Shown here piece by piece: positions 27,856 through 39,928 of a stretch of 64,000 bases of DNA. A program made the translations under genes and the position numbers. The stretch is taken from assembly GCF_009827445.1 (NCBI RefSeq), contig NZ_WTYI01000001.1:1144381-1208380 (forward strand). The letters are read 5' to 3'. Every line of letters begins with the position of its first letter. Position 1 is the first letter of the stretch. The stretch comes from Qipengyuania aquimaris (GTDB lineage Bacteria > Pseudomonadota > Alphaproteobacteria > Sphingomonadales > Sphingomonadaceae). Below the pieces are notes generated by a model, which searched no databases, was not told where the DNA came from, and worked only from the letters and a program-made list of their open reading frames with translations.

Positions 27856-28770
27856 ATGAAGCGGATCGCACTCCTTTCAGCCCTGCCACTGCTGGCATTT
27901 GCAAGTCCCGCAGCGGCGCAGATGAAGCCCGCAGGGGCGCCGGACATTCTCGAAGCTATCGAGATGTGCAAGTCGATATCGACGCCCGTCTGGATGCATC
28001 GCGACCTTCTCGAAGATTCAGACTGGCATACGGCTGAAGTGCGCGGCGAACGTCGCCGCACCCGCAAGGTGCGCGGCATCTATGAGAAGTTGGGCAACCG
28101 TGCCTATGTCGTTCTGACCCGGGAAGAACTGCGCAACCGTGAATGCGTGGTGCAGGCGCGCCTCGAAGAAACCAGCGCTTACATGCCCCTGCTTCAGGAA
28201 ATTTCGCAGACCACCGGCATGCCGACCGGTCAGGACGGATACGGCTATACCTGGGAGCTGGACGACTACAACATGCGCGTCGAGCCGACCGGCGAGCGCA
28301 GCGCGCCGAGCGTGCGTTTCGTCATTTCGACCATTCCGATGGTTGGCACGGATGATATCCTGGCGGCTGTCGATGCATGCGTAGCCGCGACGGGCGCGAC
28401 ACGCCTCGAAGCTGATGCACTCGCACCGGCTGGCTGGAGCAAACGGACCGAATTCCGCCGTAAGGATTCGGATGGCTCGCTGGGTATCGTCATGTTCGAA
28501 AGCGCGGAGAACGCAGCCATCGTTTCGTCGCGGGCAACCGGTGACGACTTCAAGGATTGCCGCGTCTCCGGACGTCTCGAGAGCAAAGAGACCGCAGAGA
28601 ACCTGCGCGCCGCCCTGACCGGCAAATTCGGAACCCCGAGCGCCGATGACGACAAATTGAATTGGAGCCATGACGGTCGCTCTTTGCGCCTCATGACTTT
28701 CGAACGTGCCAACCAGTCGGGGGCGTTCGCTTTCCAGATACCTGTTTCCTACGTGGGAGAAACCGAATGA
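27856..28770 (+). CDS. Secreted hypothetical protein between mdh and sucD
   Basis: 304 aa with a clear signal peptide ([16 protein letters not shown], cleaved after AAAQ). Two similar halves may exist: each begins with an [20 protein letters not shown]-type segment followed by a charged sheet-rich stretch, which suggests an internal duplication. I do not recognise the family. Its stop overlaps the sucD start (ATGA at 28767), so it is translated in step with a TCA enzyme although it is exported. The reason is unknown. Confidence 0.7.
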   Translation: MKRIALLSALPLLAFASPAAAQMKPAGAPDILEAIEMCKSISTPVWMHRDLLEDSDWHTAEVRGERRRTRKVRGIYEKLGNRAYVVLTREELRNRECVVQARLEETSAYMPLLQEISQTTGMPTGQDGYGYTWELDDYNMRVEPTGERSAPSVRFVISTIPMVGTDDILAAVDACVAATGATRLEADALAPAGWSKRTEFRRKDSDGSLGIVMFESAENAAIVSSRATGDDFKDCRVSGRLESKETAENLRAALTGKFGTPSADDDKLNWSHDGRSLRLMTFERANQSGAFAFQIPVSYVGETE

Positions 28771-29657
28771 GCATCCTCGTCGACAAGAACACCAAGGTCA
28801 TCACCCAGGGGATGACTGGCAACACCGGCACCTTCCACACCCAGCAGGCGCTTGATTACGGCACCAAGATGGTAGCAGGCGTCACGCCCGGTAAAGGTGG
28901 CACCGACCACATCGGCCTGCCGCAGTTCAACACGGTGCGGGAAGCCAAGGCCGAAACCGGCGCGACGGCTTCGTGCATCTACGTCCCGCCGCCGTTCGCA
29001 GCCGACGCTATCCTTGAGGCGATCGATGCCGAGATGGAACTGATCGTCGCCATCACCGAAGGCATCCCTGTGCTCGACATGGTCAAGGTCAAGGCTGCCC
29101 TCACCGGCTCGAACTCGCGCCTGATCGGCCCGAACTGCCCAGGTGTGCTGACCCCTGAAGAATGCAAGATCGGCATCATGCCCGGCTCCATCTTCAAGAA
29201 GGGCAGCGTCGGCGTGGTCTCGCGTTCGGGCACGCTGACCTATGAAGCCGTGCACCAGACCACCATGGTCGGCCTCGGCCAGACCACGGCAGTCGGCATC
29301 GGCGGCGATCCGGTCAACGGCACCAATTTTATCGACGTGCTCGACCTCTTCCTCGACGACGACGAAACCAAGTCGATCATCATGATCGGCGAAATCGGCG
29401 GCAGCGCGGAAGAAGAGGCGGCCGAGTTCATCAAGCAGGAAGCTGCCAAGGGCCGCAAGAAGCCCATGGTCGGCTTCATCGCAGGCCGCACGGCGCCTCC
29501 GGGCCGCCGTATGGGCCATGCCGGTGCTATCGTTTCGGGCGGCCAGGGTGGCGCGGACGACAAGATCGCGGCGATGGAAGATGCGGGCATCCGCGTTTCG
29601 CCCTCGCCCAGCGAACTTGGCACCACGCTCGACGCGATGCTGAAGGAACTCGCCTGA
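28767..29657 (+). CDS. sucD: Succinate-CoA ligase, alpha subunit
   Basis: 296 aa. It makes ATP or GTP from succinyl-CoA together with the beta subunit. The CoA-binding start [14 protein letters not shown], the [20 protein letters not shown] block and the phospho-His in [12 protein letters not shown] are all present. The beta-subunit gene sucC is not next to it or anywhere in this window, so it must be elsewhere if the enzyme is complete. Confidence 0.97.
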   Translation: MSILVDKNTKVITQGMTGNTGTFHTQQALDYGTKMVAGVTPGKGGTDHIGLPQFNTVREAKAETGATASCIYVPPPFAADAILEAIDAEMELIVAITEGIPVLDMVKVKAALTGSNSRLIGPNCPGVLTPEECKIGIMPGSIFKKGSVGVVSRSGTLTYEAVHQTTMVGLGQTTAVGIGGDPVNGTNFIDVLDLFLDDDETKSIIMIGEIGGSAEEEAAEFIKQEAAKGRKKPMVGFIAGRTAPPGRRMGHAGAIVSGGQGGADDKIAAMEDAGIRVSPSPSELGTTLDAMLKELA

Positions 29658-29667
29658 TCTTTGGTCT

Positions 29668-29705
29668 GTTGCGGAAAGGTTTTCTCCTCCCCGGGAGCCT
29701 TCCGC
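29668..29705 (+). other. Stem-loop between sucD and sucA
   Basis: TGCGGAAAGG pairs with CCTTCCGCA (one bulged A), enclosing a smaller CTC/GAG hairpin. There is no T-run after it. It may be an RNA-processing or stability element separating sucD from sucA. Confidence 0.45.
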
Positions 29706-29762
29706 ACCGCCGAGGCATTGGCAGTATAAGCCGGCAAGAAAGTCGGCGCGAAAGGTAGCCCG

Positions 29763-32594
29763 ATGGGTAACGAGAGCCACGATTTCCTGCCCGAAATGGG
29801 CGATCAGGAGGGTCCGCAGCAAGGGCCCAGTTGGGGTAACCCGCGCTGGTTGGCCGAAGTGGTCGACAGCGATGCGGACCTCACGGCCGCACTTGATCCC
29901 ACCCAGATGCGTCTCGCGGTCAAGCAGGCCGCAGAGAAGGCCGGCAAGGCCACCGATCCCAAGGCTATCGAACAGGCGGCCGACGACAGCATCCGCGCTA
30001 TGCTGCTCGTGCGGCTCTACCGCGTGCGCGGCCATCTGGCGGCCGACCTCGACCCGCTGGGTCTTTCCCACCGCGAGGTGCCGGAAGATCTGACGCTGGA
30101 ATGGCATGGCTTCACCGGCCAGGAAGACCGCGAAGTCTTCGTCGGCGGCGTATTCGGCTTCGACTGGGTCACCGTTCGCGAGCTCTACGATGCCCTGCGC
30201 GCTACCTATTGCGGCAATGTCGGCCTCGAGTACATGCACATCTCGGACACGGAGGAACGCCGTTTCCTCCAGGACAAGTTCGAACAGCCCGAAGACACGA
30301 TCCAGTTCACCGACGAAGGCAAGCGCGCCATTCTCGCCTCCGTAATCCGGGGCGAGGAATACGAGAAATTCCTCGGCAAGAAATACGTCGGCACCAAGCG
30401 CTTCGGCCTCGATGGCGGCGAATCCATGATCCCTGCGCTCGAAGCGGTCATCAAGTATGGCGGCCAGCAGGGCGTGCGCGAAATCATCTACGGCATGGCC
30501 CACCGTGGCCGCCTCAACGTTCTCGCGAACGTCATGGGCAAGCCGTACAAGGTCATCTTCCACGAATTCTCGGGCGGCTCTTCGAATCCTGACGATGTCG
30601 GCGGCTCGGGCGACGTGAAATACCACCTCGGCACCAGCACCGATCGCACCTTCGACGATATCGACGTGCATATGAGCCTCGTGCCCAACCCCTCGCACCT
30701 TGAGGCGGTGAATCCGGTCGTCCTCGGCAAGAGCCGCGCGCAGCAGGCCATCCGTGACGACCTCAAGAAGCATGAACAGGTTCTGCCTGTCTTGCTCCAC
30801 GGCGATGCCGCCTTCGCAGGCCAGGGTATCGTGTGGGAATGCCTCGGCTTCTCGGGTGTGCGCGGGTACAACACCGGCGGCTGCCTGCACTTCGTCATCA
30901 ACAACCAGATCGGCTTCACCACCAGCCCGCAATTTGCGCGTAGCTCGCCCTACCCGAGCGATGTCGCCAAGGGCGTCCAGGCGCCGATCCTCCACGTCAA
31001 CGGCGACGATCCCGAAGCCGTGACCTTCGCCTGCAAGCTGGCGATCGAATACCGCCAGAAGTTCGGCCGCGATATCGTGATTGACATGTGGTGCTATCGC
31101 CGCTTCGGCCACAACGAGGGCGACGAGCCCAAGTTCACGCAGCCGCTGATGTACGACGCCATTCGCAATCACCCGCGGGTGAGCGAGCTCTACACCAAGC
31201 GCCTCGAAGAAGAAGGCGTCATCGAGAAGGGCTATGCCGACCAGTTGCGTAGCGAATTCGACGCCCATCTCGAGGAAGAATTCTCCGCGGCCAAGGATTA
31301 CAAGCCCGACGAGGCCGACTGGTTCGGCGGTCGCTGGGCCGGCATGAACAAGCCTGCCGATCCCGAGGGCGCACGCCGCAATGTCGAAACCGCGATCGAA
31401 AAGAAGCTGTTCGACAGCCTCGGGCGCACGCTGACGACCGTCCCCGAAGACGTGACCATCCATAAGACCCTGGGCCGCGTGCTCAAGGCGAAGAAAGAGA
31501 TGTTCGACAGCGGCACCGGTTTCGACTGGGCAACCGCAGAAGCGCTCGCCTTCGGCAGCCTCGTTACCGAGGGTTTCGGCGTCCGCCTGTCGGGCCAGGA
31601 TTCGGGACGCGGCACATTCAGCCAGCGTCATGCCGTCTGGGTCGACCAGAAGGACGAGCGCAAGTACATCCCGCTGACCACCCTCCCCCACGGCAAGTTC
31701 GAGGTCTACGACAGCCCGCTGTCCGAATACGGCGTGCTCGGCTTTGAATACGGGTTCGCCATGGCGGATCCGAAGAGCCTAGTGATGTGGGAAGCGCAGT
31801 TCGGCGACTTCGCCAACGGCGCGCAGATCATGATCGACCAGTTCATCGCCGCCGGTGAAGTGAAATGGCTGCGTGCGAACGGCCTCGTCCTGTTGCTGCC
31901 GCATGGCTACGAAGGTCAGGGTCCGGAACACAGCTCCGCGCGTCTTGAACGCTTCCTGCAGCTGTGCGCGAACGACAATATCCAGGTCTGCAACATCACC
32001 GACCCGGCGAACTACTTCCATGTCCTGCGCCGCCAGATGCTGCGTTCGTTCCGCAAGCCACTCGTCATCATGACGCCCAAGTCTCTGCTGCGCCATCCGA
32101 TGGCCAAGAGCGATGCCGATGGTTTCATGGGCGAAACGCATTTCATGCGGATCAAGTCGGACCTGACCGACATTCCCGACGAGAAGGTGAAGCGCCTTGT
32201 CCTCTGTTCGGGCAAGGTCGCTTATGACCTGATGCAGCGCCGCGACGAAGCCGGGGTGGACGATGTGTCCATCGTGCGCATCGAGCAGCTTTATCCCTTC
32301 CCCGGCGAACCGCTGGCGGTCCGGATCGAACGGATGAAAAATCTTGAGACCATCGTCTGGTGCCAGGAAGAGCCGAAGAACAACGGCGCGTGGTTCTTCG
32401 TCGATCGCCTGATCGAGGAAGCGGCGGAGAAGGCCGGCAAGAAGGGCATGCGTCCCTGCTATGCCGGACGCGAAGTCGCCGCCTCGCCCGCCACCGGATA
32501 TGCCAGCCGCCACAAGGTCCAGCAGGAAGCGCTGGTCAACATCGCGCTCGGCCTGAACGGCGACAATTCCGCCGCCACCAGCAATTGCCCCTGA
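29763..32594 (+). CDS. sucA: 2-oxoglutarate dehydrogenase E1 component
   Basis: 943 aa, full length. It is the thiamine-diphosphate-dependent decarboxylase of the 2-oxoglutarate dehydrogenase complex. An N-terminal E2-docking segment is followed by [21 protein letters not shown], the ThDP/Mg site ([14 protein letters not shown]) and [15 protein letters not shown]. The C-terminal transketolase-like half has [12 protein letters not shown] and [18 protein letters not shown]. It is followed closely by sucB (28 nt). Confidence 0.98.
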   Translation: MGNESHDFLPEMGDQEGPQQGPSWGNPRWLAEVVDSDADLTAALDPTQMRLAVKQAAEKAGKATDPKAIEQAADDSIRAMLLVRLYRVRGHLAADLDPLGLSHREVPEDLTLEWHGFTGQEDREVFVGGVFGFDWVTVRELYDALRATYCGNVGLEYMHISDTEERRFLQDKFEQPEDTIQFTDEGKRAILASVIRGEEYEKFLGKKYVGTKRFGLDGGESMIPALEAVIKYGGQQGVREIIYGMAHRGRLNVLANVMGKPYKVIFHEFSGGSSNPDDVGGSGDVKYHLGTSTDRTFDDIDVHMSLVPNPSHLEAVNPVVLGKSRAQQAIRDDLKKHEQVLPVLLHGDAAFAGQGIVWECLGFSGVRGYNTGGCLHFVINNQIGFTTSPQFARSSPYPSDVAKGVQAPILHVNGDDPEAVTFACKLAIEYRQKFGRDIVIDMWCYRRFGHNEGDEPKFTQPLMYDAIRNHPRVSELYTKRLEEEGVIEKGYADQLRSEFDAHLEEEFSAAKDYKPDEADWFGGRWAGMNKPADPEGARRNVETAIEKKLFDSLGRTLTTVPEDVTIHKTLGRVLKAKKEMFDSGTGFDWATAEALAFGSLVTEGFGVRLSGQDSGRGTFSQRHAVWVDQKDERKYIPLTTLPHGKFEVYDSPLSEYGVLGFEYGFAMADPKSLVMWEAQFGDFANGAQIMIDQFIAAGEVKWLRANGLVLLLPHGYEGQGPEHSSARLERFLQLCANDNIQVCNITDPANYFHVLRRQMLRSFRKPLVIMTPKSLLRHPMAKSDADGFMGETHFMRIKSDLTDIPDEKVKRLVLCSGKVAYDLMQRRDEAGVDDVSIVRIEQLYPFPGEPLAVRIERMKNLETIVWCQEEPKNNGAWFFVDRLIEEAAEKAGKKGMRPCYAGREVAASPATGYASRHKVQQEALVNIALGLNGDNSAATSNCP

Positions 32595-32622
32595 TCGAGG
32601 TCGTAAAAGGAACCACCTGACC

Positions 32623-33864
<1,242 letters not shown>

Positions 33865-33875
33865 GGAGCGCTAGC

Positions 33876-34181
33876 ATGAAGAAGCTGGTAATCTGCACCA
33901 CTGCCCTCGTCGCCCTGACGGGCTGCGACGTCGCTAGCGCAGTCGCCGGCGATGCGATCGCGGGAGAAATCCGCACGCGCTACATCGAGCAGTGCCAAGG
34001 CATTGCCGAAGGTGCAGGCATTGCTACGGAACGGATCGACGCTGCGTGCGAATGCAGCGCGGACAATTTCAAGGAAGACTTCGCCGCCGATGGCCAGTTG
34101 GACATCAATCGCGAGCGGATGGAAGAAGTCTTGAGAATCTGTATCCAGGACGACACGCAAGTCGCTCCTGCGGAGGGATAA
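33876..34181 (+). CDS. Small lipoprotein embedded between sucB and lpdA
   Basis: 101 aa. The signal peptide ends in LTGC, a lipobox with Cys17. Three further Cys follow (QCQG, ACEC region) and one late (RICIQ). Acidic; no family recognised. It has 12 nt before it and 1 nt after it, so it is a fixed part of the operon although the flanking enzymes are cytosolic. Confidence 0.7.
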   Translation: MKKLVICTTALVALTGCDVASAVAGDAIAGEIRTRYIEQCQGIAEGAGIATERIDAACECSADNFKEDFAADGQLDINRERMEEVLRICIQDDTQVAPAEG

Positions 34182-34182
34182 A

Positions 34183-35595
34183 ATGGCTGAATACGACTAC
34201 GACGTCCTTGTCATCGGCGCTGGCCCCGGCGGCTATGTCGCCGCGATCCGCGCAGCACAACTGGGCCTGAAGACCGCCTGCGCCGAAAGCCGCGAGACGC
34301 TGGGTGGTACCTGCCTCAACGTGGGCTGCATTCCGTCGAAAGCGATGCTGCACGCATCGGAATATTTCGATGCGGCAAGCAATGGCACGATGGCCGAGAT
34401 GGGTATCGAGGTTTCGCCGAAGCTGAACCTCGACGCGATGCACGCGCAGCGTCGTGACGCGGTAAAGGGCCTGACGGGCGGCATCGAATTCCTGTTCAAG
34501 AAGAACAAGGTCGACTGGAAGAAGGGCCATGCCACCTTCCAGGATGAGCACACGGTCAAGGTCGGCGACGAAACGGTCACCGCCAAGGACATCATCATCG
34601 CCACGGGTTCTTCGGTCACTCCGCTCCCCGGTGTCGAAGTCGACAACGACAAGCAGATCGTCGTCGATTCCACCGGCGCGCTGGAACTCAAGTCCGTGCC
34701 CAAAAAGATGGTCGTCATCGGCGGCGGCGTGATCGGGCTGGAGCTCGGCTCCGTCTGGCGGCGTCTCGGTGCCGAAGTCATCGTGGTCGAATATCTCGAC
34801 AAGCTACTGCCCGGCATGGACGACGATGTCCGCAAGGAAGCTGGCAAGATCTTCAAGAAGCAGGGCATGGAACTGCGCCTGTCGACAAAGGTCACCGGCT
34901 GCACCGTGAAGGGCAAGAAGGCCACGCTGACGCTGGAACCGTCTTCTGGCGGTGACGCAGAAACGCTCGAAGCCGATTGCGTACTGGTGTCGATTGGCCG
35001 CAAGCCGAATACCGATGGCCTCGGCCTCGATGCGATCGGCATCGAAACCAACAAGCGCGGTCAGATCGAAGTCGATCACGACTTCCGCACCAAGGTCGAC
35101 GGCGTCTGGGCCATCGGCGACGTCGTCCCCGGGCCGATGCTCGCTCACAAGGCCGAAGACGAAGGCATTGCCTGCGCCGAGAATGTTGCTGGCCAGACCG
35201 GCATCGTGAACCACGATCTCATCCCCGGCGTGGTGTACACCTGGCCCGAGTTTGCCGGTGTCGGCCTGACGCAGGACGAAGCGATCGAGAAAATGGGTGG
35301 CGACAAAAAAGCCATCAAGGTCGGCAAGTTTCCCATGATGGCCAACAGCCGCGCCAAGACCAATCACGAGCCCGAGGGCTTTGTGAAGGTCATCGCGGAA
35401 GCCGAAAGCGATCGCGTGCTCGGAGTTTGGGCCATCGCCAGCGTGGCAGGCACCATGATCGCCCAGGCGACGCAGGCCATGGAATTCGGCGCTACATCCG
35501 AAGACATTGCCTACACCTGCCACGCCCACCCGACGCATTCGGAAGCGATCAAGGAAGCGGCGATGGGCGTACAGGGCAAGCCGATCCACATCTGA
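34183..35595 (+). CDS. lpdA: Dihydrolipoyl dehydrogenase (E3)
   Basis: 470 aa. It is the FAD enzyme that reoxidises lipoamide with NAD. The FAD motif GAGPGGYVAA is at the start, the redox disulfide in GGTCLNVGCIPSK is near residue 45, the NAD motif VIGGGVIGLELGSVW is near 180, and the C-terminal HAHPTHSEA carries the catalytic His. It closes the TCA array. The 193-bp gap after it holds no feature I can name. Confidence 0.98.
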   Translation: MAEYDYDVLVIGAGPGGYVAAIRAAQLGLKTACAESRETLGGTCLNVGCIPSKAMLHASEYFDAASNGTMAEMGIEVSPKLNLDAMHAQRRDAVKGLTGGIEFLFKKNKVDWKKGHATFQDEHTVKVGDETVTAKDIIIATGSSVTPLPGVEVDNDKQIVVDSTGALELKSVPKKMVVIGGGVIGLELGSVWRRLGAEVIVVEYLDKLLPGMDDDVRKEAGKIFKKQGMELRLSTKVTGCTVKGKKATLTLEPSSGGDAETLEADCVLVSIGRKPNTDGLGLDAIGIETNKRGQIEVDHDFRTKVDGVWAIGDVVPGPMLAHKAEDEGIACAENVAGQTGIVNHDLIPGVVYTWPEFAGVGLTQDEAIEKMGGDKKAIKVGKFPMMANSRAKTNHEPEGFVKVIAEAESDRVLGVWAIASVAGTMIAQATQAMEFGATSEDIAYTCHAHPTHSEAIKEAAMGVQGKPIHI

Positions 35596-35788
35596 TCAGG
35601 TCGACGGGAAGGTCTTTGCCAAAACCCACGGGGGTGCGTGAATGGCGGCCTTCCTGATTTTAAACCTGTCCACTAAGGCCGCAATTAAATCTGCGGCTGA
35701 GTATCGGCCTTTAGCAAACGAAGATCCTCCGAACTTGCCCTCACTCCTCGAGTGTGTATTAATACCGTAATACACATGGGAGAATGAG

Positions 35789-37156
35789 ATGATCACGTTC
35801 CGCCGCACAGCCAATGCCTTCGCCCTTTTGGCCTTGATGCTATCCGGCGCTTCCCTGTCCGCGCAGGATGCACAGCGGATGGAAACCATCGTCTCCGCAA
35901 GCGAGGATGACGGCAAGTTCATGGGAACGGCGCTGGTAGCTATTGGCGACGAAATCTTGCTCGACAGCGGGTATGGATCCGCCAATCTTGAGTGGGACAT
36001 CTCGAACAGCCCGCGCACGAAATTTCGCATCGGTTCGGTCACGAAGCAGTTCACCGCTGCTGCGATCCTGTTGCTCGCGGAACGAGGCGAGATCAATCTA
36101 GATGAGGCCATCGGCACCTATTGGTCCAAAGCTCCCGCGTCCTGGGATGCTGTCACCATCCGTCACCTTTTGCATCACACTTCCGGAATTCCGAACGTCA
36201 CGAGCTTTGAAGACTTCGGAAAATGGAAATACCTGCCCACCGAGCGCGACGAGTTAATCGCCCGTTTCTCCGACAAGCCGCTTGAATTCGAACCTGGCGC
36301 AAAGTGGGCCTATTCCAATTCCGGCTACCTGCTTTTGTCGGCCATCGTTGAGGAAGTGGGAGGTTCGCCCTACGCCGAGTTCGTGAAGGAAAATTTCTTC
36401 ACGCCGCTACAAATGGCGGACACGGCGATCGATGTGACCGCTGAGATCGTGCCTTACCGTGCATCGGGGTATTCCCCGTCCGATGATGCGATGGTCAATG
36501 CAGATTACGTCGATATGGGCATCCCCCAAGGTGCAGGAGCCCTATATTCGACAACGCACGATCTCCTCAAATGGCAACGAGGCCTATTCGGCGGCAAGGT
36601 TCTCCGACCTGAGAGCCTCGCAATGATGGTTGCCCCAGCCATCGAAGCAATGCCCGATTCCGGCTATGGGATGGGTGTTCTCGTGACCGAGAAGGATGAC
36701 GGACGTCTCATCTGGCACGGCGGCGGTATCGAGGGATTCAACTCGTTCCTTGGCCACGATCCCGACCGCAACATTACCGTCGTTGTGCTCGCCAATCTGA
36801 ACGGTGGTGCTGCAAATACTCTAGGGCAATCGCTTGTTACCCTGGCTCGCGGCGGTGAAGTCACCCTGCCCAGCGAACGTGTGACTGCCGACCTGCCGAT
36901 TGAGAACCTCGCTCAATACGAGGGCGTCTATGCCATAACTCCCGAATTCAAGATCAGCATCTTCGAAAGGAACGGCGCCCTGATGACGCAGGCGACTGGA
37001 CAGGATGCCTTCCCGATCTTTGCAGAAGAGCGCAAGGACTGGTTCTTCCTCAAGGTCGTCGACGCGCGCCTCCACTTCCAACGTGACGATAACGGAGACG
37101 TCACCGGCCTGGTCTTGCATCAAGGTGGTCGCGAGGCGCCGGCAACGAAAGAGTAA
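35789..37156 (+). CDS. Serine hydrolase, class C beta-lactamase/DD-peptidase family
   Basis: 455 aa with a signal peptide (cleaved after SLSAQ). The nucleophile motif SVTK is at residues 83-86, YSN occurs in KWAYSNSGY near 172, and HGG near 310 stands in for the KTG triad. A C-terminal beta domain (about 360-450) is the extension seen in many Pab87-like or esterase members. It could be a peptidase, an esterase or a cell-wall enzyme; beta-lactam resistance is not implied. Confidence 0.88.
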   Translation: MITFRRTANAFALLALMLSGASLSAQDAQRMETIVSASEDDGKFMGTALVAIGDEILLDSGYGSANLEWDISNSPRTKFRIGSVTKQFTAAAILLLAERGEINLDEAIGTYWSKAPASWDAVTIRHLLHHTSGIPNVTSFEDFGKWKYLPTERDELIARFSDKPLEFEPGAKWAYSNSGYLLLSAIVEEVGGSPYAEFVKENFFTPLQMADTAIDVTAEIVPYRASGYSPSDDAMVNADYVDMGIPQGAGALYSTTHDLLKWQRGLFGGKVLRPESLAMMVAPAIEAMPDSGYGMGVLVTEKDDGRLIWHGGGIEGFNSFLGHDPDRNITVVVLANLNGGAANTLGQSLVTLARGGEVTLPSERVTADLPIENLAQYEGVYAITPEFKISIFERNGALMTQATGQDAFPIFAEERKDWFFLKVVDARLHFQRDDNGDVTGLVLHQGGREAPATKE

Positions 37157-37210
37157 GGGAATTGCCCCTCTTCCCCAGCTGACATAGTCTGCAAAGCGAG
37201 GGGAGATTGC

Positions 37211-38545
37211 ATGGCCTATCCGAAATTGACCGACAAACCCGGAGCGATTGAAACGGCTGCGCGGATTGCAGCGGGAGAAATCTCGCCGCTTGAGGCTGTC
37301 GACGCGGCGATTGCGCGGATCGAACACCTTGATACGCATATCAATGCGGTGGTGGTTTGCGATTTCGAGCGCGCCCGGGATGCGGCGAAAGCTATGGATA
37401 AGTCTGCGCCTTCGGACGCTACGCCACTGTTCGGCGTCCCCATGACGATCAAGGAAAGCTTCGACATTGCCGGCCTTCCCACCACCTGGGGCCACGAAGC
37501 GCACCGCGACAACATAGCCACGGCGGACTCCGCAGTCGTACGCAAGCTGAAAGCAGCGGGCGCGATCTTTCTCGGCAAGACCAATGTACCGCCTGACCTG
37601 GCGGACTGGCAGTCCAACAATCCGGTATATGGCCGCACCAACAATCCTCACGATCACGAACGCTCGCCCGGCGGATCGTCGGGCGGGTCGGCAGCTGCAG
37701 TCGCCAGCGGAATGGTGCCGTGCGAATTCGGGACGGACATCGGGGGGTCCGTGCGCGTACCGGCCCATTTCTGCGGCGTATGGGGCCACAAGTCGAGCTG
37801 GGGCCTGGTCAGCAAGGAAGGGCACGACCATCCCCTCATGGCAGGTCGCGGCGCGCATGACGGGGTCCTTTCGATCGCAGGCCCCCTCGCCCGCAATGGA
37901 GCGGACCTCTCGCTCCTTACCCGGATCACCACCGATCGCCCGCTCGAAGAGCGTCGCGCGCCTCTTTCTCAGATGCGTTTCCTCGCGCTCATCGATCATC
38001 CCGACTGCGAGACCGATGACGGTGTTCGCGGTCCTCTCAAAGCTGCGCTCGACACGATGCGCCAGGCAGGCGCGACAGTGGACACCAGCAGCGATATCTT
38101 GCCAGACCTTGCCGCGCAGCATGCCGATTACATGCGGATGCTCAACGTAGCGATGGCGCGCGGCGCACCCGGAAAGGACGGCAAGCGAGCCAGCGCTACC
38201 GACTGGTTCAACATGCTCGACCTGCAGTATCGCAACGAGCTGGCCTGGGCGAAAGTGTTCGAGACATATGACTTCGTTCTCGCCCCGCCTGCTCCCGTGC
38301 TTGCGGTGCCACATACCGATGGCCGGGTCTTCGATGGGGAAATAGAGGTCAATGGCCGGCAGGTTCGCGGTGCAGCCGGTCTGTGCTGGGCCGGGCTCGC
38401 CACATTCCCCAACCTTCCCTCGACCGTATTGCCGATCGGTGCGAGCGGCGATCTTCCCTGCGGAATGCAGGTCATGGGTCCCCGCTGGGCAGATCTATCC
38501 ACGATCGCGGCTGCAGAAGCTATCGGGCAGGTGTTGCACTCCTGA
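37211..38545 (+). CDS. Amidase, amidase-signature family
   Basis: 444 aa. The Ser-cisSer-Lys triad is visible: Lys in MTIKESFDIAG near residue 80, and GGSSGGSAAAVASGM with GTDIGGSVRVP near 160-185. Cytosolic, with no signal peptide. The substrate cannot be read from sequence; it lacks partner genes of GatCAB, so it is not the tRNA amidotransferase. Confidence 0.92.
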   Translation: MAYPKLTDKPGAIETAARIAAGEISPLEAVDAAIARIEHLDTHINAVVVCDFERARDAAKAMDKSAPSDATPLFGVPMTIKESFDIAGLPTTWGHEAHRDNIATADSAVVRKLKAAGAIFLGKTNVPPDLADWQSNNPVYGRTNNPHDHERSPGGSSGGSAAAVASGMVPCEFGTDIGGSVRVPAHFCGVWGHKSSWGLVSKEGHDHPLMAGRGAHDGVLSIAGPLARNGADLSLLTRITTDRPLEERRAPLSQMRFLALIDHPDCETDDGVRGPLKAALDTMRQAGATVDTSSDILPDLAAQHADYMRMLNVAMARGAPGKDGKRASATDWFNMLDLQYRNELAWAKVFETYDFVLAPPAPVLAVPHTDGRVFDGEIEVNGRQVRGAAGLCWAGLATFPNLPSTVLPIGASGDLPCGMQVMGPRWADLSTIAAAEAIGQVLHS

Positions 38546-38588
38546 GCCTCGCAGCGCATTCCGGTTGGCGGATCAGACGGAGGATTTT

Positions 38589-39284
38589 GTGGGTCAGCAG
38601 CAAATGATGCGGCGCTTTGCCAAATGGCACATCTGGCTGGCCTGGCTGGCTGGCGTTCCGATCCTGATGTGGACCGTCACTGGCCTCATCATGGTGATCA
38701 AGCCGATCGAGGAAGTGCGCGGCAATCATTTGCGCAACGCGGTCACCGAACGCGCCTTGCCCAGCGACACGGAAATCTCGGTCGCCTTGCCAGCGGAAAG
38801 CACGCGGCCGGTTCGCTCGGTGAAGACGCAGATCGAACGCGGCGAAACGGTGACGCGGATCACCTACATGGACGGTACGAGCGACAGGTTTCGTGCCGAC
38901 GGCTCCGAAATGGGCCCGATTTCCGAGGTGGAAGCGCGCATGATCGTGGCCGAGCGCATCAAAGGCGGCGACCGTGTGGCCGACACCGCGCGCTACGATG
39001 CCGATGAGGTCCCGTTCGATTTCCGCAGGGAAATGCCGGTCTGGCAGGTCGCCCTGACGGACGGAACCCACGTCTATGTCGGCGAGCATACGGGTGAGAT
39101 CGAGGCCGTCCGCACGCAGTGGTGGCGCACGTTCGATTTTGTCTGGGGCTTGCACATCATGGATCTGCAGACCCGCGAAGACACCAGCCATCCGATCCTG
39201 ATCCTGTTTGCAATCCTTGGCGTCCTGGCGTCGCTGCTGGGCTTCGTCCTGATGTTCCGCCGCCGCAAAGCCCGTAAGGTCTAA
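38589..39284 (+). CDS. PepSY domain-containing membrane protein
   Basis: 231 aa from GTG 38589, which has GGAGG 5 nt upstream; the longer open frame from 38352 overlaps the amidase and is not used. A first helix is at about residues 14-35, a periplasmic middle (about 40-185) contains a PepSY-like segment (YVGEHTGEIEAVRT), and a final helix is near 200-222 with a basic tail. PepSY proteins include iron-reductase-type and peptidase-inhibitor-like members; a specific role is not shown. Confidence 0.8.
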   Translation: MGQQQMMRRFAKWHIWLAWLAGVPILMWTVTGLIMVIKPIEEVRGNHLRNAVTERALPSDTEISVALPAESTRPVRSVKTQIERGETVTRITYMDGTSDRFRADGSEMGPISEVEARMIVAERIKGGDRVADTARYDADEVPFDFRREMPVWQVALTDGTHVYVGEHTGEIEAVRTQWWRTFDFVWGLHIMDLQTREDTSHPILILFAILGVLASLLGFVLMFRRRKARKV

Positions 39285-39289
39285 CTCTC

Positions 39290-39925
39290 TTGAACGAGGA
39301 AATCCTCACGCCTGTGCTCGACTGGCTGGACGTTGCCGGAGTGGCGATCTTCGCCATGACCGGGGCCCTGGTGGCGGCCAAGGAAAAGCAGACGCTTGTC
39401 ACGCTGACATTCTTCGCTCTCATCACCGGAGTAGGAGGTGGCACGATACGGGATCTGCTGATCGGCGCGCCAGTGTTCTGGATGGTCGACCCCTGGGTCT
39501 CCGCCACCTGCCTCGGTATCGCGCTGTTTGCATGGTTCACGCCCACGCGCTGGTGGGAGGGCCGGTTCCTGTCGATTGCCGATGGAATGGGCCTCGCCGC
39601 CTATGCCGTCCTCGGTACGGCCAAGGCGCTGCAATACGGAGTCCCGCCCGTCCCCGCGGCATTGATGGGGGTAATTACCGGCTGTGTCGGCGGCATCATC
39701 CGCGATGTGCTTGCGGGAAGGCCTTCGATCCTGATGCGGCCGGAGCTCTACGTTACCGCCGCAGCCCTTTCCTCTAGCCTGACCGTGGTCGGCTCGCTGG
39801 TCGGACTGGAGGACTGGTACGTATGGATCGGCGCGGCGCTGGCCGGATTCGGCCTCCGCCTCGCCGCCATCCTGTTCAATCTAGCCCTGCCCTCCTACGA
39901 CGAGCGCGTGGCGAGCAAGGACTAG
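39290..39925 (+). CDS. Trimeric intracellular cation channel family protein
   Basis: 211 aa, beginning at TTG 39290, 5 nt after the PepSY stop. There are seven hydrophobic helices in two similar halves. AGVAIFAMTGALVAAKEK and GVGGGTIRDLLIG, repeated as GCVGGIIRDVLAG, are the UPF0126/TRIC signatures. The family conducts potassium as homotrimers. The start codon is the least certain part. Confidence 0.9.
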   Translation: MNEEILTPVLDWLDVAGVAIFAMTGALVAAKEKQTLVTLTFFALITGVGGGTIRDLLIGAPVFWMVDPWVSATCLGIALFAWFTPTRWWEGRFLSIADGMGLAAYAVLGTAKALQYGVPPVPAALMGVITGCVGGIIRDVLAGRPSILMRPELYVTAAALSSSLTVVGSLVGLEDWYVWIGAALAGFGLRLAAILFNLALPSYDERVASKD

Positions 39926-39928
39926 GAT

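Noticed and set aside
28749-31691. 980-codon open frame antisense to sucA and sucD
   Set aside because: It mirrors real enzymes on the other strand; long antisense frames arise from the strong third-position GC bias. The same applies to 60423-62525 (antisense to fusA) and 10245-11486 (antisense to uvrA).
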